Positions 16,167 through 23,685 of a stretch of DNA of 23,685 nt are shown piece by piece. The DNA lies in the NCBI GenBank assembly GCA_032128395.1, contig JAQBGV010000005.1:1-23685 (forward strand). The letters are read 5' to 3'. The position numbers and the translations under genes were made by a program. The number at the start of each line of letters is the position of its first letter. Position 1 is the stretch's first letter. Source of the stretch: JAQBGV01 sp032128395 (GTDB lineage Bacteria; Planctomycetota; UBA8108; UBA1146). Under the pieces are notes generated by a model. That model searched no databases. It was given only the letters and a program-made list of their open reading frames with translations, and was not told where the DNA came from.

Positions 16167-16788
16167 CGATCGTTTCCTTCCGGAGTCTCCCCGACCCGGT
16201 GCTCCCGGTCGGGTGGGCGGTCGTCCCGGGTCGTGGATCTCATCCCCACGAGTACGTTCAAGAGGCGCATCGGCATGGTCGACTCTACGTTCCCGGGGAC
16301 CTCTGGACCGAGCCGTCGATTCGATCCCCCAACGTATCCGAAGGAACGCAGCCTCGCGCTACCTAACCAGATACCCCCGAGGGCCCGCGCGTGACCGCTG
16401 ATTCAGGGTTTCGGGGGAACAGAGGGGCCCCAACGGAGTGCGATCCCTGACCGTAGACAGAGGAGAGTGCTCCCATCGGCCCGCAAGAGTGCATCCCTCC
16501 CCCTCGGGGGAGGGGGGAGCCGAGCGCGGATACTCCTCTCCTCCACCGAGCCACGGCTCGGCGAGCCCAGGCTCGACCCGGTGCGGCGGCACTGGGTCGG
16601 GCCACCCTTCTTTTTGGGGACTCCATCGGGCACTCCGAGGCCCCGGTGGACAGCTTGCGTCACCGCTCCGCAAGCGATCGTCGCGACACTCCCGCAATTC
16701 GAGAGGGACTGCCCCGAGGGTGGTCTGCAAAGCAGCCACGCATGCTCGAAACCTCGGTGATCGCGTCCTTCCTTCGAAGACCTGCGCG
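16167..16788. other. 622-base gap without a convincing gene
   Basis: Between the dockerin operon and the aldehyde dehydrogenase gene there is no frame with family similarity or a good ribosome site. Visible structure: a hairpin CCCGACC/GGTCGGG at 16190-16213 in the leader of the dockerin operon; an 8-bp hairpin CCCTCCCC/GGGGAGGG at 16495-16514; and two adjacent small palindromes around 16548-16577 (CCGAGCC-AC-GGCTCGG and CGAGCC-CA-GGCTCG). A promoter for the minus-strand dockerin operon should lie in the 16167-16300 part, but none is clear. Confidence 0.6.
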
Positions 16789-18291
16789 CTACTCCGGCCA
16801 CCCCTGATAGCAGACTGGGCGCAGGAAGCGGTCGATCGCCGCGAGTCCCACCGAGGTCGCGCGCGCATCGGTTGTCGCGGGCCACGGTCCCCCGTGCTGC
16901 ATCGCCTTGGAGACCTCGACTCCCGTGGGGAATCCGTTCCAGATCAGACGCCCGGCCCGCTCTTCCAGGATCGGTCGCAGCCGATCGCGGAGCGCCGCGT
17001 CGCTCGCGTTGCCGTGGAGAGTCGCCGTGAGTTGCCCACCGAGGCTGCGCGCCACTTCGACGAGTTCTTCCTCGTCCTTTGCGATCACCGCGAGAGTCGA
17101 AGGGCCGAACACCTCGTTGGCAAGATCGGGCACGGCGAGGAACGCGAGCGCATCGACCGAGTGAAGAGCTGCGCTCACCGCGCAGGGCGCGCCCCCCTTC
17201 GGACCGCGGGCGAGATCCTCGACGCCATCGAGCGACGTCAGGTGGGAGAGCGATCGCTCGTATCCCTCGCGGATCCCCTCGTGGAGCATCGTCCCCGCCT
17301 CGGTGTTGGTGATCCGAGCGCCGAGGACCGCGAGGAAGGTGTCGGCGCCCTCCCCTTCGATCCAGGCGACGATGCCGGGGTTCGTGCAGAACTGCCCGAC
17401 GCCGAGGCACACCGCCGAGGCGAGTCCTTCGGCGACACTTCCGGCTCGTGTTTCGAGTGCTCCCGGGAGGACGAACACAGGATTCACGCTCCCCATCTCG
17501 GCGTGGACGGGGATCGGGACCGGGCGCGCTTGTGCTCGCTGCCAGAGCGCGCGGCCTCCGGCGAAGCTGCCGGTGAACGCGACCGCCCGGATCGCGGGGT
17601 GATCGACGAGGGCGCCGCCGGTCTCGTGCGCGCGTCCGTGGATCAGCGAGAACACACCGGAGGGGAGACCGGTGGCGCGGAGCGCGTCCTCGATCGCCGT
17701 CGCGACCAGTTCCGAGGTGCCGGGGTGCGCCGGGTGCGCCTTTACGATGATGGGACACCCCGCTCCGAGCGCCGCGGCGCTGTCCCCCCCCGCGACCGAG
17801 AACGCGAGCGGGAAGTTCGAGGCGCCGAAGACCGCGACCGGGCCGACCGCGATCAACTTTCTGACCAGATCGGGTTTCGGGATCGGGGTGCGCTCGGGAT
17901 CACCCGCGTCGTAGACAGGGGCCAGGCGGGAGCCTTCGCGGAGGCACGCTGCGAAGGCCCGGAGCTGACCGCAGGTCCGTCCGCGCTCCATCTCGAGACG
18001 TGGGGCGGGGAGCCCTGTCTCGCGCATCGCGCGCTCGATGAGGGCATCGCCCCGCCGCTCGATCGCGGCGGCGATTCCATCGAGGAGGGCCGCGCGCGTC
18101 TCGAGGCTCGCACAACGGAATGCGACGGCGCTCTCCTCAGCCGCGCGAGCCGCGCAATCCACCTCCGCGACGGTCGCCTCGACGAACTCTCCGATGAGGG
18201 GTGCTCCGGTGTTCGGATCGGTCGCCGAGAATCGCGTCGTTCCATCGCGCGAGATCGTCCCGGCGATCCTCTGTCCACCATCGATCGGCAT
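16789..18291 (-). CDS. 2-oxoglutarate semialdehyde (2,5-dioxovalerate) dehydrogenase-type ALDH
   Basis: A 500-residue NAD(P)-dependent aldehyde dehydrogenase that would oxidise 2-oxoglutarate semialdehyde to 2-oxoglutarate. The pattern matches the type III KGSADH group: FSATDPNTGAPL near the start, GPVAVFGASNFPLAFSVAGGD at 150-170, KAHPAHPGTSELV at 184-196, AFTGSFAGGRAL at 238-249, catalytic Glu265 in HAEMG, catalytic Cys302 in GQFCTNPG, NGFPTGVEV and the RFLRPVCYQ end. In characterised bacteria this group serves hydroxyproline or sugar-acid breakdown. It begins 15 bases after the DapA-superfamily lyase, which would supply the semialdehyde. The start is supported by GAGAGGG. Confidence 0.93.
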   Translation of the reverse strand: MPIDGGQRIAGTISRDGTTRFSATDPNTGAPLIGEFVEATVAEVDCAARAAEESAVAFRCASLETRAALLDGIAAAIERRGDALIERAMRETGLPAPRLEMERGRTCGQLRAFAACLREGSRLAPVYDAGDPERTPIPKPDLVRKLIAVGPVAVFGASNFPLAFSVAGGDSAAALGAGCPIIVKAHPAHPGTSELVATAIEDALRATGLPSGVFSLIHGRAHETGGALVDHPAIRAVAFTGSFAGGRALWQRAQARPVPIPVHAEMGSVNPVFVLPGALETRAGSVAEGLASAVCLGVGQFCTNPGIVAWIEGEGADTFLAVLGARITNTEAGTMLHEGIREGYERSLSHLTSLDGVEDLARGPKGGAPCAVSAALHSVDALAFLAVPDLANEVFGPSTLAVIAKDEEELVEVARSLGGQLTATLHGNASDAALRDRLRPILEERAGRLIWNGFPTGVEVSKAMQHGGPWPATTDARATSVGLAAIDRFLRPVCYQGWPE

Positions 18292-18306
18292 GAGTGACCC
18301 TCTCGG

Positions 18307-19203
18307 TCAGAACGGGGTGGTGCGGCGAGACTCTTCCGCGAGCTCTGCGATGTGTGCGCGTTCCGCCGGCGGGAGGGGAAGTCGCGGTCGTCGCACTCGC
18401 GCCGAACCGACTCCCATCACCTCCTCGACGACCTTGATCCGTTGCACGAAGTCCGGGACCACATCGAGCCTCAGGAGCGGGAGGAACCAACGATAGACCG
18501 ACTCGACCTCTGGGTCCCCCGCGAGCGCTCGCTCGAAGAGCTCGACCGATTCGCGGGGAAACGCGTTGACCAGACCGGCGATCCAGCCGACCGCGCCGGC
18601 GCGGACCCCTTCGACCAGATAGTCGTCGAGCCCGACGAAGACCGCGAGTCGATCACCGGCGGCATCGACGAGAGCGGTGGTCCTGCGCACGTCACCGGAG
18701 GATTCCTTCACCGCTAGGAGATTGGCGTGCTCCTTTGCCAGCGCGACGATCTCTGGTGCCCGGAGGTCGGCCCCGTAGGCGATCGGGTTGTTGTAGAGCA
18801 TGCAGGGAAGGGTCGTGGACTCGAAGATCCCCTGGAAGTGGTGACGCACTTCGCGTGGATCACCCGAATGCACGTAGGGGGGGAGCACCATCAACCCTTC
18901 GCACCCGCGCCCCTCGGCCTCGCGCGCGAGTTCGATCGCCTCCTCGGTGCTCGCCGCGGCGACCGCTGCGATCACCGGAACGCGCCCTTCGGCGGCGGCG
19001 ACGACGGTGCCGATCAACTCGAGCTTCTCCTCGAACCGAAGGGTCGCCCCCTCGCCGAGAGATCCGCACGGCACGATTCCGGTGACTCCCGCGGCGACGA
19101 GGCGTCCGATCTTCGCGTGCACCGCGACCAGATCGACGCGATCGTGCTCGTCGAACGGGGTGGTGATCGCCGGCATCACACCGGCCCAGCGCAATTCGGT
19201 CAT
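18307..19203 (-). CDS. DapA-superfamily lyase/dehydratase
   Basis: A 298-residue dihydrodipicolinate synthase/NAL-superfamily TIM barrel with the catalytic pair intact: Tyr137 in MLYNNP and Schiff-base Lys166 in LAVKESSGD. The usual GTTGE loop reads GSLGEGATL at 47-55. Its position directly before a KGSADH-type dehydrogenase suggests either a pyrroline-4-hydroxy-2-carboxylate deaminase (hydroxyproline route) or a keto-deoxy sugar-acid dehydratase; both yield 2-oxoglutarate semialdehyde. A true DapA in lysine synthesis is less likely. The start is set by GGAGG 8 bases upstream and by alignment with the paralog at 7227, which has the same residue spacing. Confidence 0.92.
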   Translation of the reverse strand: MTELRWAGVMPAITTPFDEHDRVDLVAVHAKIGRLVAAGVTGIVPCGSLGEGATLRFEEKLELIGTVVAAAEGRVPVIAAVAAASTEEAIELAREAEGRGCEGLMVLPPYVHSGDPREVRHHFQGIFESTTLPCMLYNNPIAYGADLRAPEIVALAKEHANLLAVKESSGDVRRTTALVDAAGDRLAVFVGLDDYLVEGVRAGAVGWIAGLVNAFPRESVELFERALAGDPEVESVYRWFLPLLRLDVVPDFVQRIKVVEEVMGVGSARVRRPRLPLPPAERAHIAELAEESRRTTPF

Positions 19204-19257
19204 CGGGAGGACCTCCACGCTCGTTATCGCGGGAAGACGACCATCGAGCAAGGGATC

Positions 19258-20010
19258 TCAGGGGCGGGGGATCTCCGCCTCGAGCTGTCGCCGGGCGCGC
19301 CGTTCGGTGGCGGTCGAGACGACACCGGTGAGGGACATCATGAAGTAGATCAGTCCCGGGGCTCCCAGGGTCCACTGCGGACCCTCCGTAGGGAGAAGGA
19401 GTGCGATCGCGATCGACATCGCGCCGGTGGCCGGCACCCAGAGCCAGAGCGCGATCTGGCCCCGGATCAGGACGCGCTCCTCGAGGTCGAAGTCGAGGTC
19501 ATCGCGTCGCCGCCACGCATGGTGGTAGAGGGCAGCGATGGTGAGTCCGAGGGACGACCACGCGACGCCGTAGATCACGTAGAGCGTGAGGACGTCTTCG
19601 TAGCTGGTGATTTGGAAGCTCCAGGGAATCCGCCACGCCTCCGGGAGAGTGATCATCGCGAACCACGAGAACGCGGCGCCGAACAACATCCGGAGCGGAT
19701 AGACCCAGACGAGGACGAGGAACACCAGGAGGAGGCTGAGGAACACGCTCCGCCGGTCGTCGAGTCCGGTGCGACGGCTCCACATGTGGTGCGCATGCCA
19801 GAACAACGCGACGAGTGCAAAGCTGGCTGCGAAGGCAGGGGTCTGCTTCAACGCTCGGACCATCGACTCGAAGTCCTCGGGGATCTCGTCGATCGAGATC
19901 ACGAGCAGAGTCACCGCGAACGCGAACGCCGCGTCGATGAACGACTCGATGCGGGTGGCCTGTGCCCCCCGCTCGCGAAACCCATCGGTGCGGCGAGGCC
20001 CGGCCTCCAT
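19258..20010 (-). CDS. TMEM175-like (DUF1211) membrane protein
   Basis: A 250-residue membrane protein with about six predicted helices. The first helix carries the TMEM175 motif in variant form: R20-IESFIDAAFAFAVTLLV, in place of RxxxFSDxxxAIxxTLL. Another family-like feature is the LFWHAHHMW stretch near 69-77 in the following helix. Bacterial TMEM175 proteins form potassium-permeable channels; whether this variant does is unknown. It starts 2 bases after the dockerin-cytochrome stop, so the genes are co-transcribed; the ribosome site is weak. The C-terminal tail is charged and cytoplasmic. Confidence 0.82.
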   Translation of the reverse strand: MEAGPRRTDGFRERGAQATRIESFIDAAFAFAVTLLVISIDEIPEDFESMVRALKQTPAFAASFALVALFWHAHHMWSRRTGLDDRRSVFLSLLLVFLVLVWVYPLRMLFGAAFSWFAMITLPEAWRIPWSFQITSYEDVLTLYVIYGVAWSSLGLTIAALYHHAWRRRDDLDFDLEERVLIRGQIALWLWVPATGAMSIAIALLLPTEGPQWTLGAPGLIYFMMSLTGVVSTATERRARRQLEAEIPRP

Positions 20011-20012
20011 CG

Positions 20013-20717
20013 CTAGGGGTTCGCCCCGGAGTCGATCCACGCCTGGATCAAGTCGATGTCTCCCTGGTCGAGACAGCACTTGACTCCGAACGGCATCTGA
20101 GAGCCCACGTCGTTCAGGGTGCACCCCTGGGCGAGGATGTCCGCCTCGATGTGGGTCCCGAGGATCTTGCGGTAGATGTAGCTCGAATTCGAGTCGAAGG
20201 GCTCGATGCGCGCGAAGGGGGGGCACTCGACCGACGGGACACCCACGATCGCTAGGTAGGCGACCCCGTCGACGAGTTCGAGCCCCTGCCCAGGAAATGG
20301 GAGGGAGTGGCAGGTGACACACCGCGAATTCCAGATCGGCTGGATGTCGACGTCGTGAGAGAGCCCGCTGGCACTGCACGGGGGGAACGACTGGCAGTCG
20401 AGCGCACTGGCGGTGGTGTCGATGCCGCACGACTGGAACGGAGGAGGCAGATCCGTGCCGGCCGAGAAGAGGTAGGTGAGCGAGAAGACCGGATCCGCGA
20501 TGTCGAGCGCGCCGTCATCGTTTGCGTCGCACGCATCGACACACGGACCGCCTGGACCCATCGAGAAGAGGTTGGCGAGGGCGAAGATCGGATCTCCGAC
20601 GTCGAACCCGCCGTCGGCGTTGCAGTCCCCGCGATCGAACTCGGGTTGCGCCAGCGCGGGGGAGGCGAGCAGACAGAGAACCACTCCCACGAGTGTGATC
20701 GATCGACTGCGTTGCAT
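20013..20717 (-). CDS. Secreted dockerin-cytochrome c fusion
   Basis: A 234-residue exported protein. The signal peptide ends at ALAQ (about 24). A dockerin pair follows (RGDCNADGGFDVGDPIF at 29-45 and DANDDGALDIADPVFSL at 64-80). The C-terminal domain has one haem motif, CVTCH (133-137), and a likely axial methionine in SQMPFG (Met208), with the final QGDIDLIQAWIDSGA helix typical of planctomycete-type cytochrome c domains. Several extra cysteines (165, 199, 214, 215) could form disulfides. It would need cytochrome c maturation outside the cytoplasm. An electron-transfer role, perhaps with a dehydrogenase, is inferred. It lies 41 bases after the NHL propeller gene. Confidence 0.9.
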   Translation of the reverse strand: MQRSRSITLVGVVLCLLASPALAQPEFDRGDCNADGGFDVGDPIFALANLFSMGPGGPCVDACDANDDGALDIADPVFSLTYLFSAGTDLPPPFQSCGIDTTASALDCQSFPPCSASGLSHDVDIQPIWNSRCVTCHSLPFPGQGLELVDGVAYLAIVGVPSVECPPFARIEPFDSNSSYIYRKILGTHIEADILAQGCTLNDVGSQMPFGVKCCLDQGDIDLIQAWIDSGANP

Positions 20718-20758
20718 GGTCTACCCTTTCCGGTCGCCGACCTATCCGTCGCCGGCTC

Positions 20759-21790
20759 CTACTTCTTCACGAGTCGCGTGATCCGGCCGATCGGGACCCA
20801 CTCCGCGACCAGGATCGATCCGTCGGCGAGGAAGATCGCATCGTGCGGGTGGACGAATTTTCCCGCGATGAACTTGTCGCGAGGCGAACCACGGAGTTTC
20901 GACGGATGTCCGTCGCCGAGCTGCGCGACGACCTTGTCGTTCTTGTCGAGGAGGAGCACGACGCTCTCGAGGTCCGGCACGAGCAACAGATCCCCGCGCG
21001 TCTTGAAGTGGCACGGCATGCGGATCCCCTCCGTGATGAAGGAGATGTGCTCTCCGTCGAGGTCGAAGCGCTGGATCCGCCGGTTCGAGCGGTCGGCGAC
21101 GAGCAGGGTAGGCGCACCCCCTCGATCATCGACCCAGAGGCCGTGGGGACAGCGGACCTGTCCCTTGTCCACTCCCGGGCGGATGATCGTCTTCTTGTAT
21201 TCACCAGCCTTCGAGTAGCGATGCACGAAGCTCGAACCGTAGCCGTCGCCGACGAGCAGATCGCCCCCCGGGAGGAACGCGACATTGGTCGGGGTGTACT
21301 TCGAGGCGTCCGCGTAGACCTCGGACTCCTCGGGGAAGCCGCGGCTCCAGATGACCTCTCCCGTGAGCGTGGTCTTGACGACGAGTCGACGGTTCGTGTC
21401 ACAGTGATAGAGGTACTCCTCTTCCCCTTCGAGGCGGATGTCGAGCCCGTGCGCACCGCCGCGGAACTCGGCGCCGAAACTCCGGCTGAACTTTCCGTCC
21501 GGGTCGTAGACCGCGACCGCGTCCCCCTTCTCGCTCTCCGCCCCGACGGTGTGCGCTACGTAGATTCTACCGCTCAGGTCCTGCGTCAGGCCGTGCGTGT
21601 CCCCCCACGCGATTCCGGGGGGAGGCGCGAGCCAGTCGTGCTGCATCTCGTAGGTGTGCTCCCCCTCGCCGAGAATCCTCGCGAACGCGCGTTCGCGGCC
21701 GGGGCCGAGGATCAGGGGGGCGACGAACGCAGTGCTCGCGGCACGGCGGATGAACGAACGGCGATCGATCGGACGTCGGTGAGTGCTCAT
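20759..21790 (-). CDS. Tat-exported NHL-repeat beta-propeller protein
   Basis: A 343-residue protein with a twin-arginine signal (DRRSFIRRAAS, about 9-19, then a hydrophobic stretch), so it is exported folded. The rest is an NHL-type six-bladed propeller with repeated HGL/PHG motifs (GDTHGL, GGAHGL, CPHGLWVD, VHPHDAIFLADGS), similar to the scaffold of peptidyl-hydroxyglycine lyases and many planctomycete secreted proteins. Catalytic activity cannot be assigned. The start at 21790 is supported by GGAGG 6 bases upstream. It is first in a run of five minus-strand genes and divergent from the PQQ-type dehydrogenase gene across 125 bases. Confidence 0.88.
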   Translation of the reverse strand: MSTHRRPIDRRSFIRRAASTAFVAPLILGPGRERAFARILGEGEHTYEMQHDWLAPPPGIAWGDTHGLTQDLSGRIYVAHTVGAESEKGDAVAVYDPDGKFSRSFGAEFRGGAHGLDIRLEGEEEYLYHCDTNRRLVVKTTLTGEVIWSRGFPEESEVYADASKYTPTNVAFLPGGDLLVGDGYGSSFVHRYSKAGEYKKTIIRPGVDKGQVRCPHGLWVDDRGGAPTLLVADRSNRRIQRFDLDGEHISFITEGIRMPCHFKTRGDLLLVPDLESVVLLLDKNDKVVAQLGDGHPSKLRGSPRDKFIAGKFVHPHDAIFLADGSILVAEWVPIGRITRLVKK

Positions 21791-21915
21791 CGGGAACCTC
21801 CAGGTGCGATGGGAAGGGGCGGAGCCTCAGATGGCAAGGGCTCGTGGCTTCTACGGGCCCCTCCACGGGGGTACGATCGGGGCACGGGCTTCACCCCAGG
21901 ATCGAGGATGCGCCG

Positions 21916-23550
21916 ATGAAACACAAATTTGCGTTCTCCGCCGCGCTTTTCCTAGCGGTCGCCGCGTCCGTTCCGGTCGCCGCGCAGAGCCTCCCCCCCG
22001 GGTTCAGCTCCGAGACCGTGTTCGCGGGTCTCATCGCTCCGACGAACGTCGAGTTCGCGAACGACGGGAGGGTCTTCGTCGCCGAGAAGAGCGGGCTGAT
22101 CAAGGTCTTCGACAGCCTCGCGGATCCGACCGCCGACACCTTCGCCGATCTCCGACCGCAGGTGATGGACTACTGGGACCGAGGACTCCTCGGCCTCGCG
22201 CTGCACCCGGAGTTCCCGACCGTGCCGTACGTGTACGTACTCTACACCCTGGACGCTCCGGTCGGAGGCACGCCGCCGGTCTATGGCGACAACTGCGCGG
22301 ACCCGACCGGAGCGGGGTGCGTGGTCGGCGGCCGACTCTCTCGCCTGACCGCAGCGGGGAACATGATGGTCGGTCCGGAGGAGATCCTGATCGAGGCGTG
22401 GTGCCAACAATTTCCGAGTCACTCGATCGGTGATCTGGTCTTCGGTCTCGACGGGATGCTGTACGTGTCGGCCGGGGATGGTGCGAGCTTCAACTTCGTC
22501 GATCAGGGTCAGGCCGGAAACCCCTGCGGAGACCCGCCGGCGCAGGGAGGTGCGCTTCGCAGTCAGGATCTCCGCACCCCCGGCGATCCGGTGGCGTGGA
22601 ACGGATCGGTTCTTCGCCTCGACCCCCTGACCGGCGTCGCGCCCCCCGACAACCCGCTCGCCGGTGGGGCGGTGACCGACGACGACCCGGTGATCGCGAT
22701 CGGACTCAGGAATCCGTTCCGGATGACGGTTCACCCGGCAAACGGCGAAGTCTGGCTCGGCGATGTGGGTTGGGGGGTCTGGGAGGAGATCGACCGAATC
22801 CTCGACCCCGGGGACGCGGTCGTCGAGAACTTCGGGTGGCCGTGTTACGAGGGGGTGCCCCATCAGGTGAACTACGACGGGTCGAACATTCCGATCTGCG
22901 AAGACCTCTACCTCGATGTCGGCGCTCACACCCCGCCGCACTACGCCTACTTCCACTCCCAGGTGATGCCGGGGGGTTGCGGGGTGGGCTCATCCGCGGT
23001 CAGCGGACTCGCGTTCCACGTCGGCGGACCGTACCCCGCCGCCTACGAAGGCGCCCTCTTCTTCAGCGACTACAACCGCGGGTGCATCTGGGTGCTGTTC
23101 GCCGACGGCAACGGGGTGCCGGACCCGGCGCAGATGTCGAGTTTCGTCGGGAACGCGGGGGGCGTCGTCGATCTGGCGCGCGGCCCCACCGGCGAGCTCT
23201 TCTACGTGCACCTCACCGCCGGGACCGTCCGGCGGGTCACCTCGACCGTTCCGCCGCCAGAATTCATCCGGGGCGACGCGAACGACGATGGATCGATCGA
23301 CATCGGCGATCCGATCGCGATCCTCGCCGCGCTCTTCCAGAGCGCCCCGAACCCGTGCCCCGACGCCCAGGACACCAACGACGACGGCGCGGGGGACATC
23401 TCCGACCCCGTGTTCATCCTCGGGTTCCTGTTCGCTGCGGGCCCGGCGCCCCCGGCTCCGTTCGGCGCGCCACCGGCGGGGTGCGGTCCGGACCCGACCC
23501 CGGATCCGGGGGGCGACCTCGGCTGCGTGCAGGGCGTGACCTGCCCGTAG
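21916..23550 (+). CDS. Secreted PQQ-dehydrogenase-like propeller with dockerin
   Basis: A 544-residue secreted protein. The signal peptide ends at VAAQ (about 24). Residues 30-440 form a glucose/sorbosone dehydrogenase (GSDH)-type propeller, with NVEFANDGRVFVAEKSG, WDRGLLGLALHPEF, HSIGDLVFGLDGMLYVSAGD (His169 at the family base position), GALRSQDLR and IGLRNPFRM, and then GDVGWGVWEEID. A dockerin pair (452-509, RGDANDDGSIDIGDPIAIL and DTNDDGAGDISDPVFIL) leads to the final CVQGVTCP. PQQ-dependent oxidation of a sugar or aldehyde is inferred; the PQQ site has not been checked residue by residue. The start is set by the signal peptide and a GAGG site at 21904. Confidence 0.92.
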   Translation: MKHKFAFSAALFLAVAASVPVAAQSLPPGFSSETVFAGLIAPTNVEFANDGRVFVAEKSGLIKVFDSLADPTADTFADLRPQVMDYWDRGLLGLALHPEFPTVPYVYVLYTLDAPVGGTPPVYGDNCADPTGAGCVVGGRLSRLTAAGNMMVGPEEILIEAWCQQFPSHSIGDLVFGLDGMLYVSAGDGASFNFVDQGQAGNPCGDPPAQGGALRSQDLRTPGDPVAWNGSVLRLDPLTGVAPPDNPLAGGAVTDDDPVIAIGLRNPFRMTVHPANGEVWLGDVGWGVWEEIDRILDPGDAVVENFGWPCYEGVPHQVNYDGSNIPICEDLYLDVGAHTPPHYAYFHSQVMPGGCGVGSSAVSGLAFHVGGPYPAAYEGALFFSDYNRGCIWVLFADGNGVPDPAQMSSFVGNAGGVVDLARGPTGELFYVHLTAGTVRRVTSTVPPPEFIRGDANDDGSIDIGDPIAILAALFQSAPNPCPDAQDTNDDGAGDISDPVFILGFLFAAGPAPPAPFGAPPAGCGPDPTPDPGGDLGCVQGVTCP

Positions 23551-23567
23551 CTCGTAGATGTGGTGTT

Positions 23568-23593
23568 GGGACTGGCTCGCCGAAGGTGATGCC
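23568..23593 (+). repeat. Partial arm of the palindromic repeat, copy 3
   Basis: GGGACTGGCTCGCCGAAGGT and the following six bases match the outer part of the 8535 arm at 25 of 26 positions. The inner half of the arm (GTCCCGGAC) is missing, and no inverted partner appears before the window ends at 23685. The last 90 bases are pyrimidine-rich and then G-rich, with nothing recognisable. Confidence 0.75.
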
Positions 23594-23685
23594 TTCTATG
23601 AGAGTTTCTGGGTCAAGACGTTTCCGCGGCTCTTTCTCTTCTTCCTGACTCACTTACCTTTCGCCAGCGGGGGGGGCCGCCGGGG

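Noticed and set aside
16359..16868. Short minus-strand frames in the 16.2-16.8 kb gap
   Set aside because: No ribosome site, no family pattern and Pro/Gly/Arg-rich translations over hairpin DNA; they look spurious.
16438..18297. A 619-codon plus-strand open frame opposite the aldehyde dehydrogenase
   Set aside because: Arg/Glu-rich antisense translation with no recognisable domain; the minus-strand gene has all catalytic motifs.
18727..20016. A 429-codon plus-strand open frame opposite the DapA-type and TMEM175-like genes
   Set aside because: It spans two well-supported genes in antisense and has the charged low-complexity look of a shadow frame.
13277..23550. A classical cellulosome locus
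   Set aside because: No cellulase or other glycoside hydrolase and no surface anchor or long scaffoldin is present; only cohesin-like repeats and dockerins are seen, so the stronger claim is not supported.

Overview
High-GC bacterial DNA, most likely from a planctomycete or a close relative (inference). The argument rests on four secreted proteins with paired EF-hand-like dockerin repeats of the form RGDxNxDGxxDIxDPIxxL, a lipoprotein sulfatase, a dockerin fused to a single-haem cytochrome domain, and dispersed palindromic repeats. No rRNA, tRNA, CRISPR array, integrase or transposase gene was seen. The window holds 20 supported protein genes.

Layout. 1-115: a palindromic repeat. 242-5242 (minus strand): topA, a LapA-like membrane protein, a GNAT acetyltransferase, a YceI-family protein and an atypical SDR, closely spaced and possibly co-transcribed from the topA side. 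5243-5577: a divergent, hairpin-rich leader. 5578-8517 (plus): mutM, an O-methyltransferase, a DapA-superfamily protein lacking the catalytic Tyr and Lys, and a small WxxGHW-repeat lipoprotein. 8535-8813: a compound palindromic element with near-perfect 36-bp terminal inverted repeats. 8874-11332 (plus): a lipoprotein sulfatase overlapping an EamA-type transporter by 4 bases. 11334-13066 (minus): an ABC-2 permease and its ATPase, the latter starting at a TTG that overlaps the stop of a tiny leader frame. 13277-16166 (minus): two secreted proteins combining cohesin-like and dockerin modules. 16167-16788: a 622-base gap with hairpins but no convincing gene. 16789-21790 (minus): five closely spaced genes, in transcription order a Tat-exported NHL propeller, a dockerin-cytochrome c, a TMEM175-like membrane protein, a DapA-superfamily lyase and a 2-oxoglutarate-semialdehyde-type aldehyde dehydrogenase. 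21916-23550 (plus): a secreted PQQ-dehydrogenase-like propeller with a C-terminal dockerin. 23568 onward: half an arm of the same palindromic repeat.

How the parts fit. The lyase and aldehyde dehydrogenase form a standard two-step module that ends in 2-oxoglutarate, as in hydroxyproline or sugar-acid breakdown. The exported sulfatase, PQQ-type propeller and dockerin proteins suggest extracellular polymer use. The two points most worth following are the coexistence of cohesin-like and dockerin modules in the same proteins, and the pair of DapA-superfamily paralogs, one with an intact Tyr/Lys pair and one with Glu/Gln at exactly the same residue numbers.
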